From Staphylothermus sp. (GTDB taxonomy: Archaea; Thermoproteota; Thermoprotei_A; Sulfolobales; Desulfurococcaceae), in assembly GCA_021157925.1 (NCBI GenBank), contig JAGGVR010000107.1, forward strand, positions 1-49,092: 49,092 bases of DNA. The letters are read 5' to 3'. This document shows positions 39,790 through 49,092 of this stretch, piece by piece; positions within the stretch are counted from its first letter, which is position 1, and each line of letters starts with the position of its first letter. The translations under genes and the position numbers were made by a program. Under the pieces are notes generated by a model. That model worked only from the letters and a program-made list of their open reading frames with translations. It searched no databases and was not told the DNA's origin.

Positions 39790-40608
39790 TTAAGAAGCTA
39801 CTTGGAGAGAAGAAGCTTTCTTGTATAGATTTAATTTCTCATATTCTTTGGGTACCCTACCTGTTCTTGCAATAGATATCATTATTTCTGATAAGTCTTC
39901 TGGAGTGAGATCTTTCTTATAAAATTCTGCGACAACTTCTCCTCTATTAAGTATTACAAATCTATCAACAACTGGGTACACATGATAAATATTATGGCTA
40001 ATGAAGATCGCTGATTTTCCTTTCCTCTTTAACTCCCGAACATATTCTAGTACTTTTTGTACTTCGGCTAGGCTTAGAGCTACTGTTGGTTCATCAAGGA
40101 TAACAAGGTCTGCTTCGAATGTTAGGGCCCTTGAAATCTGGACTCCCTGCTTATATCCTCCAGATAAATACTTGACAGGTGTATCTACAGGCATTTTTGT
40201 AAGCTCTAACGTTGTAAGGCTTTTATACGCTAGTTCTTTCATTTCCTTTATTTTTAAGAAGCCGAATCTATTTGTTAGTTCTCTACCCATGAATACATTA
40301 CGCCATATTGGATGATTTTCGCATAGTGTTCGTTCTTGATGTATTAGAACTATTCCGAGTTCATAAGCCTTTTTAGGTGTGAGTCTCTTGTACTTCTTGC
40401 CCTTAATGATTATTTCTCCCTTATCAGGCGCATATATTCCGAATAATATTTTTACAAGCGTTGATTTACCAGCACCATTATCTCCTACGAGGCCAACTAT
40501 TTCATTTTCACGTACATGAAAGTCCACACCTTTCAAAGCTACTACAGCCCCGAATCTTTTGACAATGTTATGCATTTCTACAATGTTTTCCTCAGACAAG
40601 CTATTCAC
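39790..40608 (-). CDS. ribose-type (CUT2) sugar ABC transporter ATP-binding protein, single-domain
   Basis: GDNGAGKSTLVKIL, YLSGGYKQGVQISRAL, LVILDEPTVALS; 272 aa, one nucleotide-binding domain only. Confidence 0.88.
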   Translation of the reverse strand: MNSLSEENIVEMHNIVKRFGAVVALKGVDFHVRENEIVGLVGDNGAGKSTLVKILFGIYAPDKGEIIIKGKKYKRLTPKKAYELGIVLIHQERTLCENHPIWRNVFMGRELTNRFGFLKIKEMKELAYKSLTTLELTKMPVDTPVKYLSGGYKQGVQISRALTFEADLVILDEPTVALSLAEVQKVLEYVRELKRKGKSAIFISHNIYHVYPVVDRFVILNRGEVVAEFYKKDLTPEDLSEIMISIARTGRVPKEYEKLNLYKKASSLQVAS

Positions 40609-40710
40609 CTTTCTCTGTATTCAATAATTCAATATTTATTTTATTATATTGTTTGTCTGAAAGTGCTTTGTGAGGAAAAGTGGAGGAAAAAATAATTTCA
40701 TTTATTCAAT

Positions 40711-41823
40711 TTAGCGATATCCTTGTTCAACGAGTTTTTCTACTTGTCCTACAGTAGTATTGTCTACAATTGCTCCGCCGGTGTCTATGTATAGTCCTTG
40801 GAAGAGATATTTCTTGCTTAGTACAAGATTTAGTACTGTTAAGAATCCTTGTAGATATGGCTGCTGATCAATGACCATTTGTACATATCCATCTTTAATG
40901 CCTTTTACTGATCCCGGTGTGAGATCAAATCCCACTACGATGATTTCTCCGGGTTTCTTGCCTGCAGCTTGCATGTATTGTTCTGCGGCTGCAGTAGTAC
41001 CTCCACCATCGAAAACTAATAGTTTGACATCTGGATGTGCGGATAGGTATCCTGTGACATAAGTTACTCCCTCAGAGGGGCTTCCATATACTGATGGCGG
41101 ATGAGATACCCTGTCAACTATTAATCCAGCTTCCTTTAATGCATCCTCACATCCTCTTGCACGTAGAGCTCTTGCTGGCTGCTCCCAGCTTCCAGAGAAG
41201 ATTGCTGCCCTTGTACCCGGCTTTAATATATTACTGTATTTTTCTACAGCGACTTTACATAAGGTATAACCCGCCTGATATAGGTCTTGTCCAACATATC
41301 CAGTATACCAATACTTTTCTCTTAACTCTGGTATATCAACATTAGCTAGTGTTACAAGTATTCCATTCTTAGCTGCTTCCTCAAATAATGGTGCCAATGC
41401 ATCATAGCCTGGATGACCCATAACAACTATTCCATCAGGGTGAGCAGAAATAGCCTTCTTGAATTCTTGAACCATTTTATCAGGATCCCAATTTGTATGT
41501 ACATAGATGAGCTTAACACCTAGGAGTTTTGCTGCATCTGTTGCTCCTTTATAGAGTCTTGCATCGAATGGGTCTCCCGCTGCTCCACCTATCCAGTAAA
41601 TAGTCATACCTGAACCAGGCAATACTGGGGTTTGAGTGACAGTTCGTGTAGTTGTTTCTGTAACTGTTACTGTCTGTGCTCCTGCAGGAGTTTGTGAAGG
41701 AACTTCTGGAGACGGCTTAAGATAGTATCCTGCAAGACCAGCGATAATAGCTACGATGATTAATGATATTAAGAATATGGAGATGGAAATGCCCTTCGCT
41801 TGGGCAGACATATTTTCCACCAC
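40711..41823 (-). CDS. ribose-type periplasmic-binding-protein-like sugar receptor, N-terminal TM anchor
   Basis: DAAKLLGVKLIYVHTNWDPDKMVQEFKKAISAHPDGIVVMG..., VGFDLTPGSVKGIKDGYVQMVIDQQPYLQG; TVTVTETTTRTVTQ linker. Confidence 0.9.
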   Translation of the reverse strand: MVENMSAQAKGISISIFLISLIIVAIIAGLAGYYLKPSPEVPSQTPAGAQTVTVTETTTRTVTQTPVLPGSGMTIYWIGGAAGDPFDARLYKGATDAAKLLGVKLIYVHTNWDPDKMVQEFKKAISAHPDGIVVMGHPGYDALAPLFEEAAKNGILVTLANVDIPELREKYWYTGYVGQDLYQAGYTLCKVAVEKYSNILKPGTRAAIFSGSWEQPARALRARGCEDALKEAGLIVDRVSHPPSVYGSPSEGVTYVTGYLSAHPDVKLLVFDGGGTTAAAEQYMQAAGKKPGEIIVVGFDLTPGSVKGIKDGYVQMVIDQQPYLQGFLTVLNLVLSKKYLFQGLYIDTGGAIVDNTTVGQVEKLVEQGYR

Positions 41824-41906
41824 TTATATATCATTTCACAATCGTATAAAATGTTTTCTCCATAGAGTGAAGTTTTATCTTGATAATTGATATAATTGTT
41901 TAAAAA

Positions 41907-43280
41907 TTAGAGCTTGATAAATTCCAGACCCAATAGATCAGCTATGATTCTCAGAGTTTCTACATGATTTCCTCTAACAAGAACCATGTGATGACCGAAT
42001 GCTTCACGACTAACTCTTTTTGCATCTTCAACCCTTATACCTACTGTAATTCTACAGTGTACAGCGTCATATGTCCAAACAACTTCGCCACTTGTAGCCC
42101 ATATTTTATCCATGTTCCAATGCATTCCCGCCAGCGTGACTTTTAATCCAATAGGCAGTTCTGTATATGATGTTGTACCTCGGCCCATATTATGGTAATC
42201 TTTAACGAAATACTTGCAGTTAGGACAACCGTAGCTTGGCGGAACTACGTCATGGTTTATAGTGACTATATTATGTTCGATATCCCAGTGTGTAACATTT
42301 TCATTTAAGTTCCCCATGAAGGCAGAATCCCTTGCAGCCGCCATTAACAGAGACATTGTTAGAAGAGCGGGTAGATCTGCCTCACAACCCATTGGGATAC
42401 CTTCGTCTAATAGCAAAGAGAATGCATGACACGGCACGTATTTTATGTCTGGTAAGCCAGGGCATTCAAGAGTAAGAGAGTTTGCATTATATTTATTGAG
42501 TAATTTCTTTATCCCTATATAGATCTTTGCGTACTCAATTATATCTGTTCTAAGTTTCTCATCGATCATATACTTTTTGATCCATTCATTCGCGACCTTT
42601 TTTGCTTCCTTTACAAGTACTGATTCAATAGATTCAATGTATTCATTAAAACTTGTCTTATAGAACTTTACTCCAAACTTTCTCTCAATATCGTCTAAGG
42701 AAAGCCCTTTTGGCACAGTCACACTTCTTGGAGGATATTCACCAACATAGATTACTCTTAGGTGTCTTAAGAAACTTATCGCTCTTAATGCATCAATTAT
42801 ATGATAAACGTCTTCGTGCCCCATTGGTATGATGTATTTTATGTTCTTGAAACGATTAAGTCGAAATCTCGATAACCTACCATGTATACTATAGCCCCAA
42901 CTATCCCATTCCGCTATGAGCGGCCTACCTCTATGTGCGATAGCTTCGAGTATTTCCTCATCTACCAACCAATCCTCCATGTCTCCAATTATATACGCAT
43001 CAGCTTCTCCCGATAATCTTTTAGCATCGTCTACACAGTTAACCTCAACAGGCTCTAGTACATCAACTAAATTACTTTTAGCCAGAGAATCAAGCCCAAC
43101 ATTTACAGGGGAAAACTCCTTTGCCCGGAGCTGGTCTCTCGGCTTCTTTGGGCCATAGACCCATGTATACTTGGCTACTGGTAATTCATCTGTACTCCAA
43201 AACTCTAACGCGCTCTTCATCTTAATTCTCTGAAGAACAGGTTTAATTACCTTAGAATTATATTTTTCATAGTAATTCAT
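41907..43280 (-). CDS. L-fucose isomerase-like protein (copy A)
   Basis: EGIPMGCEADLPALLTMSLLMAAARDSAFMGNL and HHMVLVRGNHVETLRIIADLLGLE typical of the FucI-like C-terminus. Confidence 0.75.
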   Translation of the reverse strand: MNYYEKYNSKVIKPVLQRIKMKSALEFWSTDELPVAKYTWVYGPKKPRDQLRAKEFSPVNVGLDSLAKSNLVDVLEPVEVNCVDDAKRLSGEADAYIIGDMEDWLVDEEILEAIAHRGRPLIAEWDSWGYSIHGRLSRFRLNRFKNIKYIIPMGHEDVYHIIDALRAISFLRHLRVIYVGEYPPRSVTVPKGLSLDDIERKFGVKFYKTSFNEYIESIESVLVKEAKKVANEWIKKYMIDEKLRTDIIEYAKIYIGIKKLLNKYNANSLTLECPGLPDIKYVPCHAFSLLLDEGIPMGCEADLPALLTMSLLMAAARDSAFMGNLNENVTHWDIEHNIVTINHDVVPPSYGCPNCKYFVKDYHNMGRGTTSYTELPIGLKVTLAGMHWNMDKIWATSGEVVWTYDAVHCRITVGIRVEDAKRVSREAFGHHMVLVRGNHVETLRIIADLLGLEFIKL

Positions 43281-43297
43281 AATGGGTTCCCTCCATC

Positions 43298-44656
43298 TTA
43301 TTGTTCTTTGTCTTCTTCAAGAACTCTTAAGCCTAATAATCTTGCCGCGTTTATGAAGGCTTCTCTATGATCTCCTAGAAATACTACTCTATGCCAACCG
43401 CTTCTACGTCTCCAATTTAGAACAATGTTACGTACATTTGTTTTAGCGACCAATTTATTACTACATGCATGGTCGCTTTCCTCAATCTTAACGAGATCAG
43501 ATGTATGAATTGTTAATATTTTCTCGTCTAAGCTTAGACCGACAGCCGTGATTTTTGTACCAGGCTTAAATAATACTCTTTGGGAAGCTCTCTTCTCTCC
43601 TAGATGAGCAGGAGTAATTATATAAGGATATTCGGGTTTATCAGCTCCTGATGGATTTGTTGGAGCATAGCAATGATAATATATTATCTCATTGTTTTCT
43701 TCATCAACAGCAGGATCCGTTATGAAACCGTTTATCCCCAATAAATATTTACCTATCATTAAAACGATCGCCGACCCTACATCAGCTTCACATACGGGTA
43801 TTATGTTATCATACCATAACTGCATATAGGCTAGACATGGCCAAGCATCCAGTTCTCCTGTGTTTCTTAAAACTATACAATCAATAGCCACTAATTTAGC
43901 TCCCGTTTCTTCTACTGCTTTCTTGATTGCTAAGTATAGCTTCGCACTCTTTAATATTTCATTATAGTCGGTCTCGCGGTTTTCTATACTGTTCTTAATC
44001 CATTTTCTAGCGATTTCTTCAGCTAATGCATCATCAACCTTATCATAGTAATTATTTCTGAACTCAACAGAGTCCAAAACTGCATATCCAGCACCGGTTA
44101 TAGATGAAAAAGTCTTCAATGATCCATAAACATCTATGCTTAAAGGATACTCAAGATTTAAGTAATACTTTGTGGCCCTTGGAACAATGAATAATGCTTT
44201 TGTTTTTCTTAACTTGTCTAGTAAGACTAAGTAGTTTACCATTTTCTTGAGTAGAGCAGGATCATATGGCTTCCTAGTGGATATTCCTAATACAGGAAGA
44301 CCTTTCTTGACCGCTTCACCATATTCGAGAACATAATCACCAGAACCACCATATGTTTCATTAATAATGACTATGGGCTTACCAGTATTTAATAATGGTT
44401 TTAATAATCCTGAAATACAGTTGAGTACAAACACTAGATATCCTAAGGAACTGCTTTCTTTAATTAAGGCCTCCTCTAGGTCATCTATATTTCTTATATA
44501 ATAATATGTGAAGTCTATATGGCTACAACATGTTTCTAATCCCTGTTTTATCTTCTCAGTAATTTTATCAAGCCAGTTCCGAGCAGCTTTTGGTCCTCCA
44601 ATAGCTCCTTCTGGATTCGCTAAGAAGAAGACCGGAATATGAGTATCATCAGACAC
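43298..44656 (-). CDS. L-fucose isomerase-like protein (copy B)
   Basis: NIIPVCEADVGSAIVLMIGKYLLG; AHLGEKRASQRVLFKPGTKITAVGLSLD; HRVVFLGDHREAFINAARLLGL. Confidence 0.7.
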   Translation of the reverse strand: MSDDTHIPVFFLANPEGAIGGPKAARNWLDKITEKIKQGLETCCSHIDFTYYYIRNIDDLEEALIKESSSLGYLVFVLNCISGLLKPLLNTGKPIVIINETYGGSGDYVLEYGEAVKKGLPVLGISTRKPYDPALLKKMVNYLVLLDKLRKTKALFIVPRATKYYLNLEYPLSIDVYGSLKTFSSITGAGYAVLDSVEFRNNYYDKVDDALAEEIARKWIKNSIENRETDYNEILKSAKLYLAIKKAVEETGAKLVAIDCIVLRNTGELDAWPCLAYMQLWYDNIIPVCEADVGSAIVLMIGKYLLGINGFITDPAVDEENNEIIYYHCYAPTNPSGADKPEYPYIITPAHLGEKRASQRVLFKPGTKITAVGLSLDEKILTIHTSDLVKIEESDHACSNKLVAKTNVRNIVLNWRRRSGWHRVVFLGDHREAFINAARLLGLRVLEEDKEQ

Positions 44657-44756
44657 GTTTGGTCACCATTATTAAATTAGACTCTATAATTTTTAAGGAT
44701 AACGTAAAATACTATTAACATGAAAATTAAAACAGAGGATTAAAGGAGGAGCTTCT

Positions 44757-45800
44757 ATGAGTGATAGAGAAGGAAATTTTCCTGAAGCCCATGAGCTTAG
44801 ATGGAACCCGCTTATTGGAACATGGATAATAGTTGCTGGGCATAGAAAAAAGAGACCATGGCGACCTGAAGAATCTGGAAAACCTTTTTGTCCTTTCTGC
44901 CCAGGTGCACCTGAAACAAAGAAGTTCGGCAGCAACTGGGATGTAATTGTACTACCAAATCGATTTCCTGCCCTTACACTTGATGCACCTGAACCTGTAT
45001 TGAGTAAAAATTCTCTCTTTAAAACATCTAGGGCTATTGGAATATGCGAGGTTGTTGTGGAGACTCCTAAACATGAGGGAGATTTATGCGATCTCAGCCT
45101 TGAACACATGGTTAAAGTCATAAATGCATACACAAGAGAATACGAGAGACTTGGAAAGCTAGACTTTATTTCATATATAGCTGTTTTCAGGAACAAGGGC
45201 AAGGAGATCGGAGTATCGCTGACACATCCTCACAGCCAGATATACGCATTACCATTTATACCTCCTAGAATAAAACGCGAATTAGACATGTTTAGAAAAC
45301 ATTATGAGGAGAAAGGTAATTGTCTTCTGGGAGAAATAATCAAGGCTGAAATTAAGGAGAATAAACGTATTATATATGAGAATAATGATGTGCTTGTTAT
45401 ACTTCCATATTATGCTATGTGGCCCTACGAGATACACATCTATTTGAAAAGGCATGCACAAAGCCTCCTAGACCTTGACAAAGACGAAAAGAGATCGCTC
45501 GCAGATGCTTTAAGAATAGTTACAGGAACATATAATTCATTATTTGATAGAGACATGCCATACATTATGGCGTTTCACCAAGCTCCTGTAAATGGAGATG
45601 ATTATAGCTATTATCATTTCCACGTAGAATTCTATCAACCATACAGGGAAAGGGATAAATTGAAATATGCAGCTGGAATAGAATGGGGTTACTGGACCTT
45701 CACTTATGATGGAGTCCCAGAATCCAAAGCAGAGGAACTAAGAAGGGCTTGTAGAAAAGCTTATAAGAAATATGGAGGTTTTATTGGGAGGTGTTTCTAG
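44757..45800 (+). CDS. galT: galactose-1-phosphate uridylyltransferase
   Basis: RWNPLIGTWIIVAGHRKKRPW, CPFCPGAPET, VSLTHPHSQIYALPFIPP; SD-like GGAGGAG just upstream. Confidence 0.92.
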   Translation: MSDREGNFPEAHELRWNPLIGTWIIVAGHRKKRPWRPEESGKPFCPFCPGAPETKKFGSNWDVIVLPNRFPALTLDAPEPVLSKNSLFKTSRAIGICEVVVETPKHEGDLCDLSLEHMVKVINAYTREYERLGKLDFISYIAVFRNKGKEIGVSLTHPHSQIYALPFIPPRIKRELDMFRKHYEEKGNCLLGEIIKAEIKENKRIIYENNDVLVILPYYAMWPYEIHIYLKRHAQSLLDLDKDEKRSLADALRIVTGTYNSLFDRDMPYIMAFHQAPVNGDDYSYYHFHVEFYQPYRERDKLKYAAGIEWGYWTFTYDGVPESKAEELRRACRKAYKKYGGFIGRCF

Positions 45801-45801
45801 A

Positions 45802-47073
45802 ATGAAGAAAGATAACACAATCAAATATATTGAAGAAGAATTCTACAAATCCTACAACAATTATCCAGAAATAATCGTTTCAGCACCTGGCAGAATAGAT
45901 TTCCTAAACACCCATCAAGACTATAAAGGATTACCTGTAGTTTCAGTAGGCATAGATCTTAGAACCTATGTAGCTATTAATGCAAATAACAGTGATAAAT
46001 GCATCGTGGAAAGCATAAATCTGCGGGATGAAGGCAAGGAATACCGTGATGTTTTCAATGCAGTACATCCAGCGCTTAAAACTGGAAAATGGTTCGGAAA
46101 CTATTTACGAGCATCAGCTCTGTCCCTTAAAAGAATGGGATATAGCATTAAAGGATTCAATGCACTTATATACAGTGACGTACCTGTAGCTGCTGGCCTA
46201 GCGAGCAGTGCAGCTCTCGAAGTATCATTTATAGGTGCATTAAATCAGCTCTTTGGATTTGGTTTATCGCGAAAGGAGATCGCAGAAGCAGCTTATATTG
46301 CTGAACACGATATCATGGGTATTCCCTGTGGTAGACTTGATCAATACGGTTCATCTTTTGGTGGTATAATCAAGATAAATACCCGCCCACCATACAGTAT
46401 TGAAGAATTGCCATGGATAAACGGTGTGTTCATAATAATTGATTCAGGTATAAAGCACAGTACAGCAGATATACATCCACAAAGACAAGCTGAGATAAAC
46501 AATGGACTGAAACTCCTTCTGGAAATGAGAGATCTACCAGATGATGTAAAGAAATACATTAAGCCACATTACTATGACACCCTTTGGGAAGAAATAGACT
46601 TTGAAAAAATAAAGAACTATTTGGATAGGTTGTCAAGCCCATATAGAGAAAGAATACTATTTACATATAAAATGCATAAATCAACACTACTTGCATTAAG
46701 AATAATCAAAGATGAAGATATAGAGCCTGAAGAAATAATTTCTACACTAGACCTATTCGACACTAATACAATAAAGAAATCTATTGGAGACAAACTCAGG
46801 TTAATAGGCTTGATCATGGATTATCAACACATACTACTACGCGACTATTATGAACTAAGCCTTCCAGCACTAGAAAGGATACGGAACCATATGAAAGAAG
46901 CAGGTGCTTTAGGTGCAAAATTATCAGGGGCTGGTCTAGGAGGAGCAATTATAGGGCTAACAAAAGATCTCAATACTGCTAAAAAAGTATTAGAAGCTGG
47001 AATTTCTGGTGGAGGCAAACGTGGATGGATTGTAAATATTGATGAAGGTGTTAGAGTAGAAAAAACTAGATAA
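45802..47073 (+). CDS. galK: galactokinase-like GHMP kinase
   Basis: APGRIDFLNTHQDYKG, VPVAAGLASSAALEVSF, KLSGAGLGGAIIGL. Start placed at ATG 45802 after GGGAGGTG; the supplied ORF starts at 45772. Confidence 0.82.
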   Translation: MKKDNTIKYIEEEFYKSYNNYPEIIVSAPGRIDFLNTHQDYKGLPVVSVGIDLRTYVAINANNSDKCIVESINLRDEGKEYRDVFNAVHPALKTGKWFGNYLRASALSLKRMGYSIKGFNALIYSDVPVAAGLASSAALEVSFIGALNQLFGFGLSRKEIAEAAYIAEHDIMGIPCGRLDQYGSSFGGIIKINTRPPYSIEELPWINGVFIIIDSGIKHSTADIHPQRQAEINNGLKLLLEMRDLPDDVKKYIKPHYYDTLWEEIDFEKIKNYLDRLSSPYRERILFTYKMHKSTLLALRIIKDEDIEPEEIISTLDLFDTNTIKKSIGDKLRLIGLIMDYQHILLRDYYELSLPALERIRNHMKEAGALGAKLSGAGLGGAIIGLTKDLNTAKKVLEAGISGGGKRGWIVNIDEGVRVEKTR

Positions 47074-47074
47074 A

Positions 47075-47416
47075 TTAAGAAACTATTTCATTATATTGTG
47101 TTTTTATATTTGTTTTTTCTATTACTAATGCTATGCCCTTTACTCCTTCAGGTCTATACGCGTTATGCCATTCATCCACTATATAGATCTTTCCCGGCTG
47201 CATTTCCACCTCATGAAACGTTTTGAGATCACTACTAATGACTAATACAATTCTACCTTCTATGAGATAGAATAGTTCCGGTGCATCGTGCTTCTCAAGG
47301 TACTTGATATCTTCTCTTGAAGTGTTCTCTGGCACATATATGCCTGCCTGCCAGTGATCGTTATCTTTGAAAATCACCTCCCATCTAGACTTAGGAGATA
47401 TATTTAGTACTTTCAT
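47075..47416 (-). CDS. cupin-domain protein
   Basis: HDAPELFYLIEGRIVLVISSD...EVEMQPGKIYIVDEWHNAYRPEG single-cupin pattern. Confidence 0.7.
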   Translation of the reverse strand: MKVLNISPKSRWEVIFKDNDHWQAGIYVPENTSREDIKYLEKHDAPELFYLIEGRIVLVISSDLKTFHEVEMQPGKIYIVDEWHNAYRPEGVKGIALVIEKTNIKTQYNEIVS

Positions 47417-47559
47417 TTTCCATCAACTATGTTCTAGGTTATTTTCGCTTAAAACTGTATGTAATACTACAGAGTAGGGATTTAAATTTATTGAAGAACT
47501 GTTTTCATACATTATTTTGAATGAATACTTCTATAAGGTTAGAGAAGTCGTAAAACAAG

Positions 47560-48516
47560 CTACTTGAGGCCGAGTTCTTTGGCAAGTAATTCTGCTGTTA
47601 ACCTAACAGCCTCTCTACTAGAGTACTTAGGTTTCCAACCAGCCCTTTTGATCTTCTCTATGCCTAGAAGCATTATCTTCACATCACCAGGCCATCCACG
47701 CCCATCCGGTGTCCCCCCGGTAAAAGTGAATCGAGGCTTTAATCCAAGTACACCCGCCACTATCTCCGCTATTTCTTTAACTGTTATCCAATCCTCGTTA
47801 CCAATATTGTAGACGTCATAGACCTGATTAGCCCTAGCAGTTACATGTAACGTTGCTTCTATAGTATCTTCTATATAGAGGTAACTCTTTCGTTGAGTAC
47901 CATCGCCAAGGATCTCAAGTTTTGTTGGATCTTTTCTCAGTTTCATAAGGAAATCGTATATTACACCGTGTCTTAATCTAGGACCAATTATGTTTGCATA
48001 TCTTAGGGATAATCCTTTAAACCCATATAGGTGAGAATAAGAGCATATTAATGCCTCACAGCTCGCTTTGGATGCTCCATAAACACTGATCGGTCTTATT
48101 TCATGGTCTTCTGGAGTAGGTATTTGTTTTGCATCACCATATACTGTGCTGGAACTTGCAAAAACAAACTTCTCTACATTTCCTTCAATACGGATTGCTT
48201 CTAGTAGATTAAATGTTGCAATAATGTTTTCGCGAAAATGAACCTCTGGTTCCGTGACACTTAGTCTGACCTCAGGATTAGCGGCGAAATGAAAGACTGT
48301 GTCTATATCTTTCACGACTTTCCTAATAAGTTCTTTATCCTTGAGGTCGCCTTTTATGAATTCAAAATTCCTTCTACCAATATGTTGTTTAATGAAGTCA
48401 AGACTGCCACTGCTAAGATTATCGATCACTCGCACATAGTATCCGTTTTCCAATAATTTATCTACTAAATGACTGCCGATGAATCCTGCCCCACCGGTTA
48501 CGAGTATGTTATGCAT
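47560..48516 (-). CDS. galE: NAD-dependent nucleotide-sugar epimerase/dehydratase (UDP-glucose 4-epimerase-like)
   Basis: ILVTGGAGFIGSHLVDKLL, FASSSTVYGD, YGASK (YxxxK), LRYANIIGPR. Confidence 0.85.
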   Translation of the reverse strand: MHNILVTGGAGFIGSHLVDKLLENGYYVRVIDNLSSGSLDFIKQHIGRRNFEFIKGDLKDKELIRKVVKDIDTVFHFAANPEVRLSVTEPEVHFRENIIATFNLLEAIRIEGNVEKFVFASSSTVYGDAKQIPTPEDHEIRPISVYGASKASCEALICSYSHLYGFKGLSLRYANIIGPRLRHGVIYDFLMKLRKDPTKLEILGDGTQRKSYLYIEDTIEATLHVTARANQVYDVYNIGNEDWITVKEIAEIVAGVLGLKPRFTFTGGTPDGRGWPGDVKIMLLGIEKIKRAGWKPKYSSREAVRLTAELLAKELGLK

Positions 48517-49092
48517 AGTTGTTCACCACTTACATGATATAAGGTAAGATGTATTTATAAAATAAATTTTAATGAAACAATATTTTGCTTTATTTGAAGA
48601 TTTTCTAACAATAGATATGTGGATATAGAGAACCCCTGCCTCTAAAGCTTCAATAACATTTATAGCAATAATTAGTCAATACCTTGATTTTCCTTGAGAG
48701 AACAATAATACATTAACATGTTCATTCATTTAATAGATCAGAGTCTTTTCTCTAATTATGAGCTACAAGATCGAATCTTACAAGGAACGAGATAACTTGG
48801 TAACCAGTAACATTATGCGTTATTATCTATTGAATAAATATCAATGCTTATTCCATCTAATTCATCAAGAAAAACCAATTAATTTATTTAAAGGAGTCGT
48901 AAATAAGTCATTTAATATGGTAAAGTATCCAATAGATTTAAAAAGAAGAGATAATTATTTGAAGCAAGAATAATCAGGATGGGCAACAGATACTACATAT
49001 GCCCGCCAAAACAATACAAAGAAAAAATAGCCAAGCTACACGGGAAGAAAGTAAAAATACTACTACTCCACGAAGAAGACAACCCATGAAAA

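Noticed and set aside
48758-48973. 71-aa + strand ORF near the window end
   Set aside because: AT-rich intergenic sequence, no motif or clear ribosome-binding signal.
48979-49089. Short ORF MGNRYYICPPKQYKEKIAKLHGKKVKILLLHEEDNP*
   Set aside because: 36 aa only, at the window edge, no recognisable family.

Overview
AT-rich crenarchaeal window, read by eye. The gene content resembles a hyperthermophilic heterotrophic Desulfurococcales genome such as Staphylothermus; that taxonomic call is inference only. Main blocks: (1) 0.7-14.6 kb, a putative beta-glucan utilisation locus: an Opp-type ABC transporter, a GH16 laminarinase-like enzyme, an agarase-like clan GH-A hydrolase, a GH12-like endoglucanase and a GH3 enzyme with reversed domain order. 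Most of the exported proteins carry Thr-rich stalks and C-terminal membrane anchors. (2) 15.0-17.7 kb, a four-subunit 2-oxoacid:ferredoxin oxidoreductase operon, followed by a membrane-anchored serpin (17.8-19.0 kb). (3) 19.1-24.3 kb, an accessory zone: a decayed exported-protein gene, an MFS transporter, an RHH protein paired with a DTGF-type clan AA aspartic protease, VapBC, and degraded wHTH and RelBE-like genes. (4) 24.3-27.5 kb, cytidine deaminase and a three-gene FrhA/FrhG/FrhB-like NiFe hydrogenase cluster. (5) 27.7-35.3 kb, a SufC-like ATPase, a methyltransferase, an M20 peptidase, a frameshifted DJ-1/PfpI gene, a radical SAM gene split by one in-frame TGA, and a second VapBC. (6) 35.6-48.5 kb, a galactoside/monosaccharide locus: GH1, a ribose-type ABC transporter, two tandem fucose-isomerase-like proteins, galT, a divergent galK, a cupin and a galE-like epimerase, next to decayed GH1 and rubrerythrin copies. 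The most notable observations are the RHH/aspartic-protease pair, the reversed-order GH3, the exported serpin, the F420-hydrogenase-like cluster, and about eight interrupted genes. I saw no CRISPR array, rRNA or tRNA, but no covariance search could be run.
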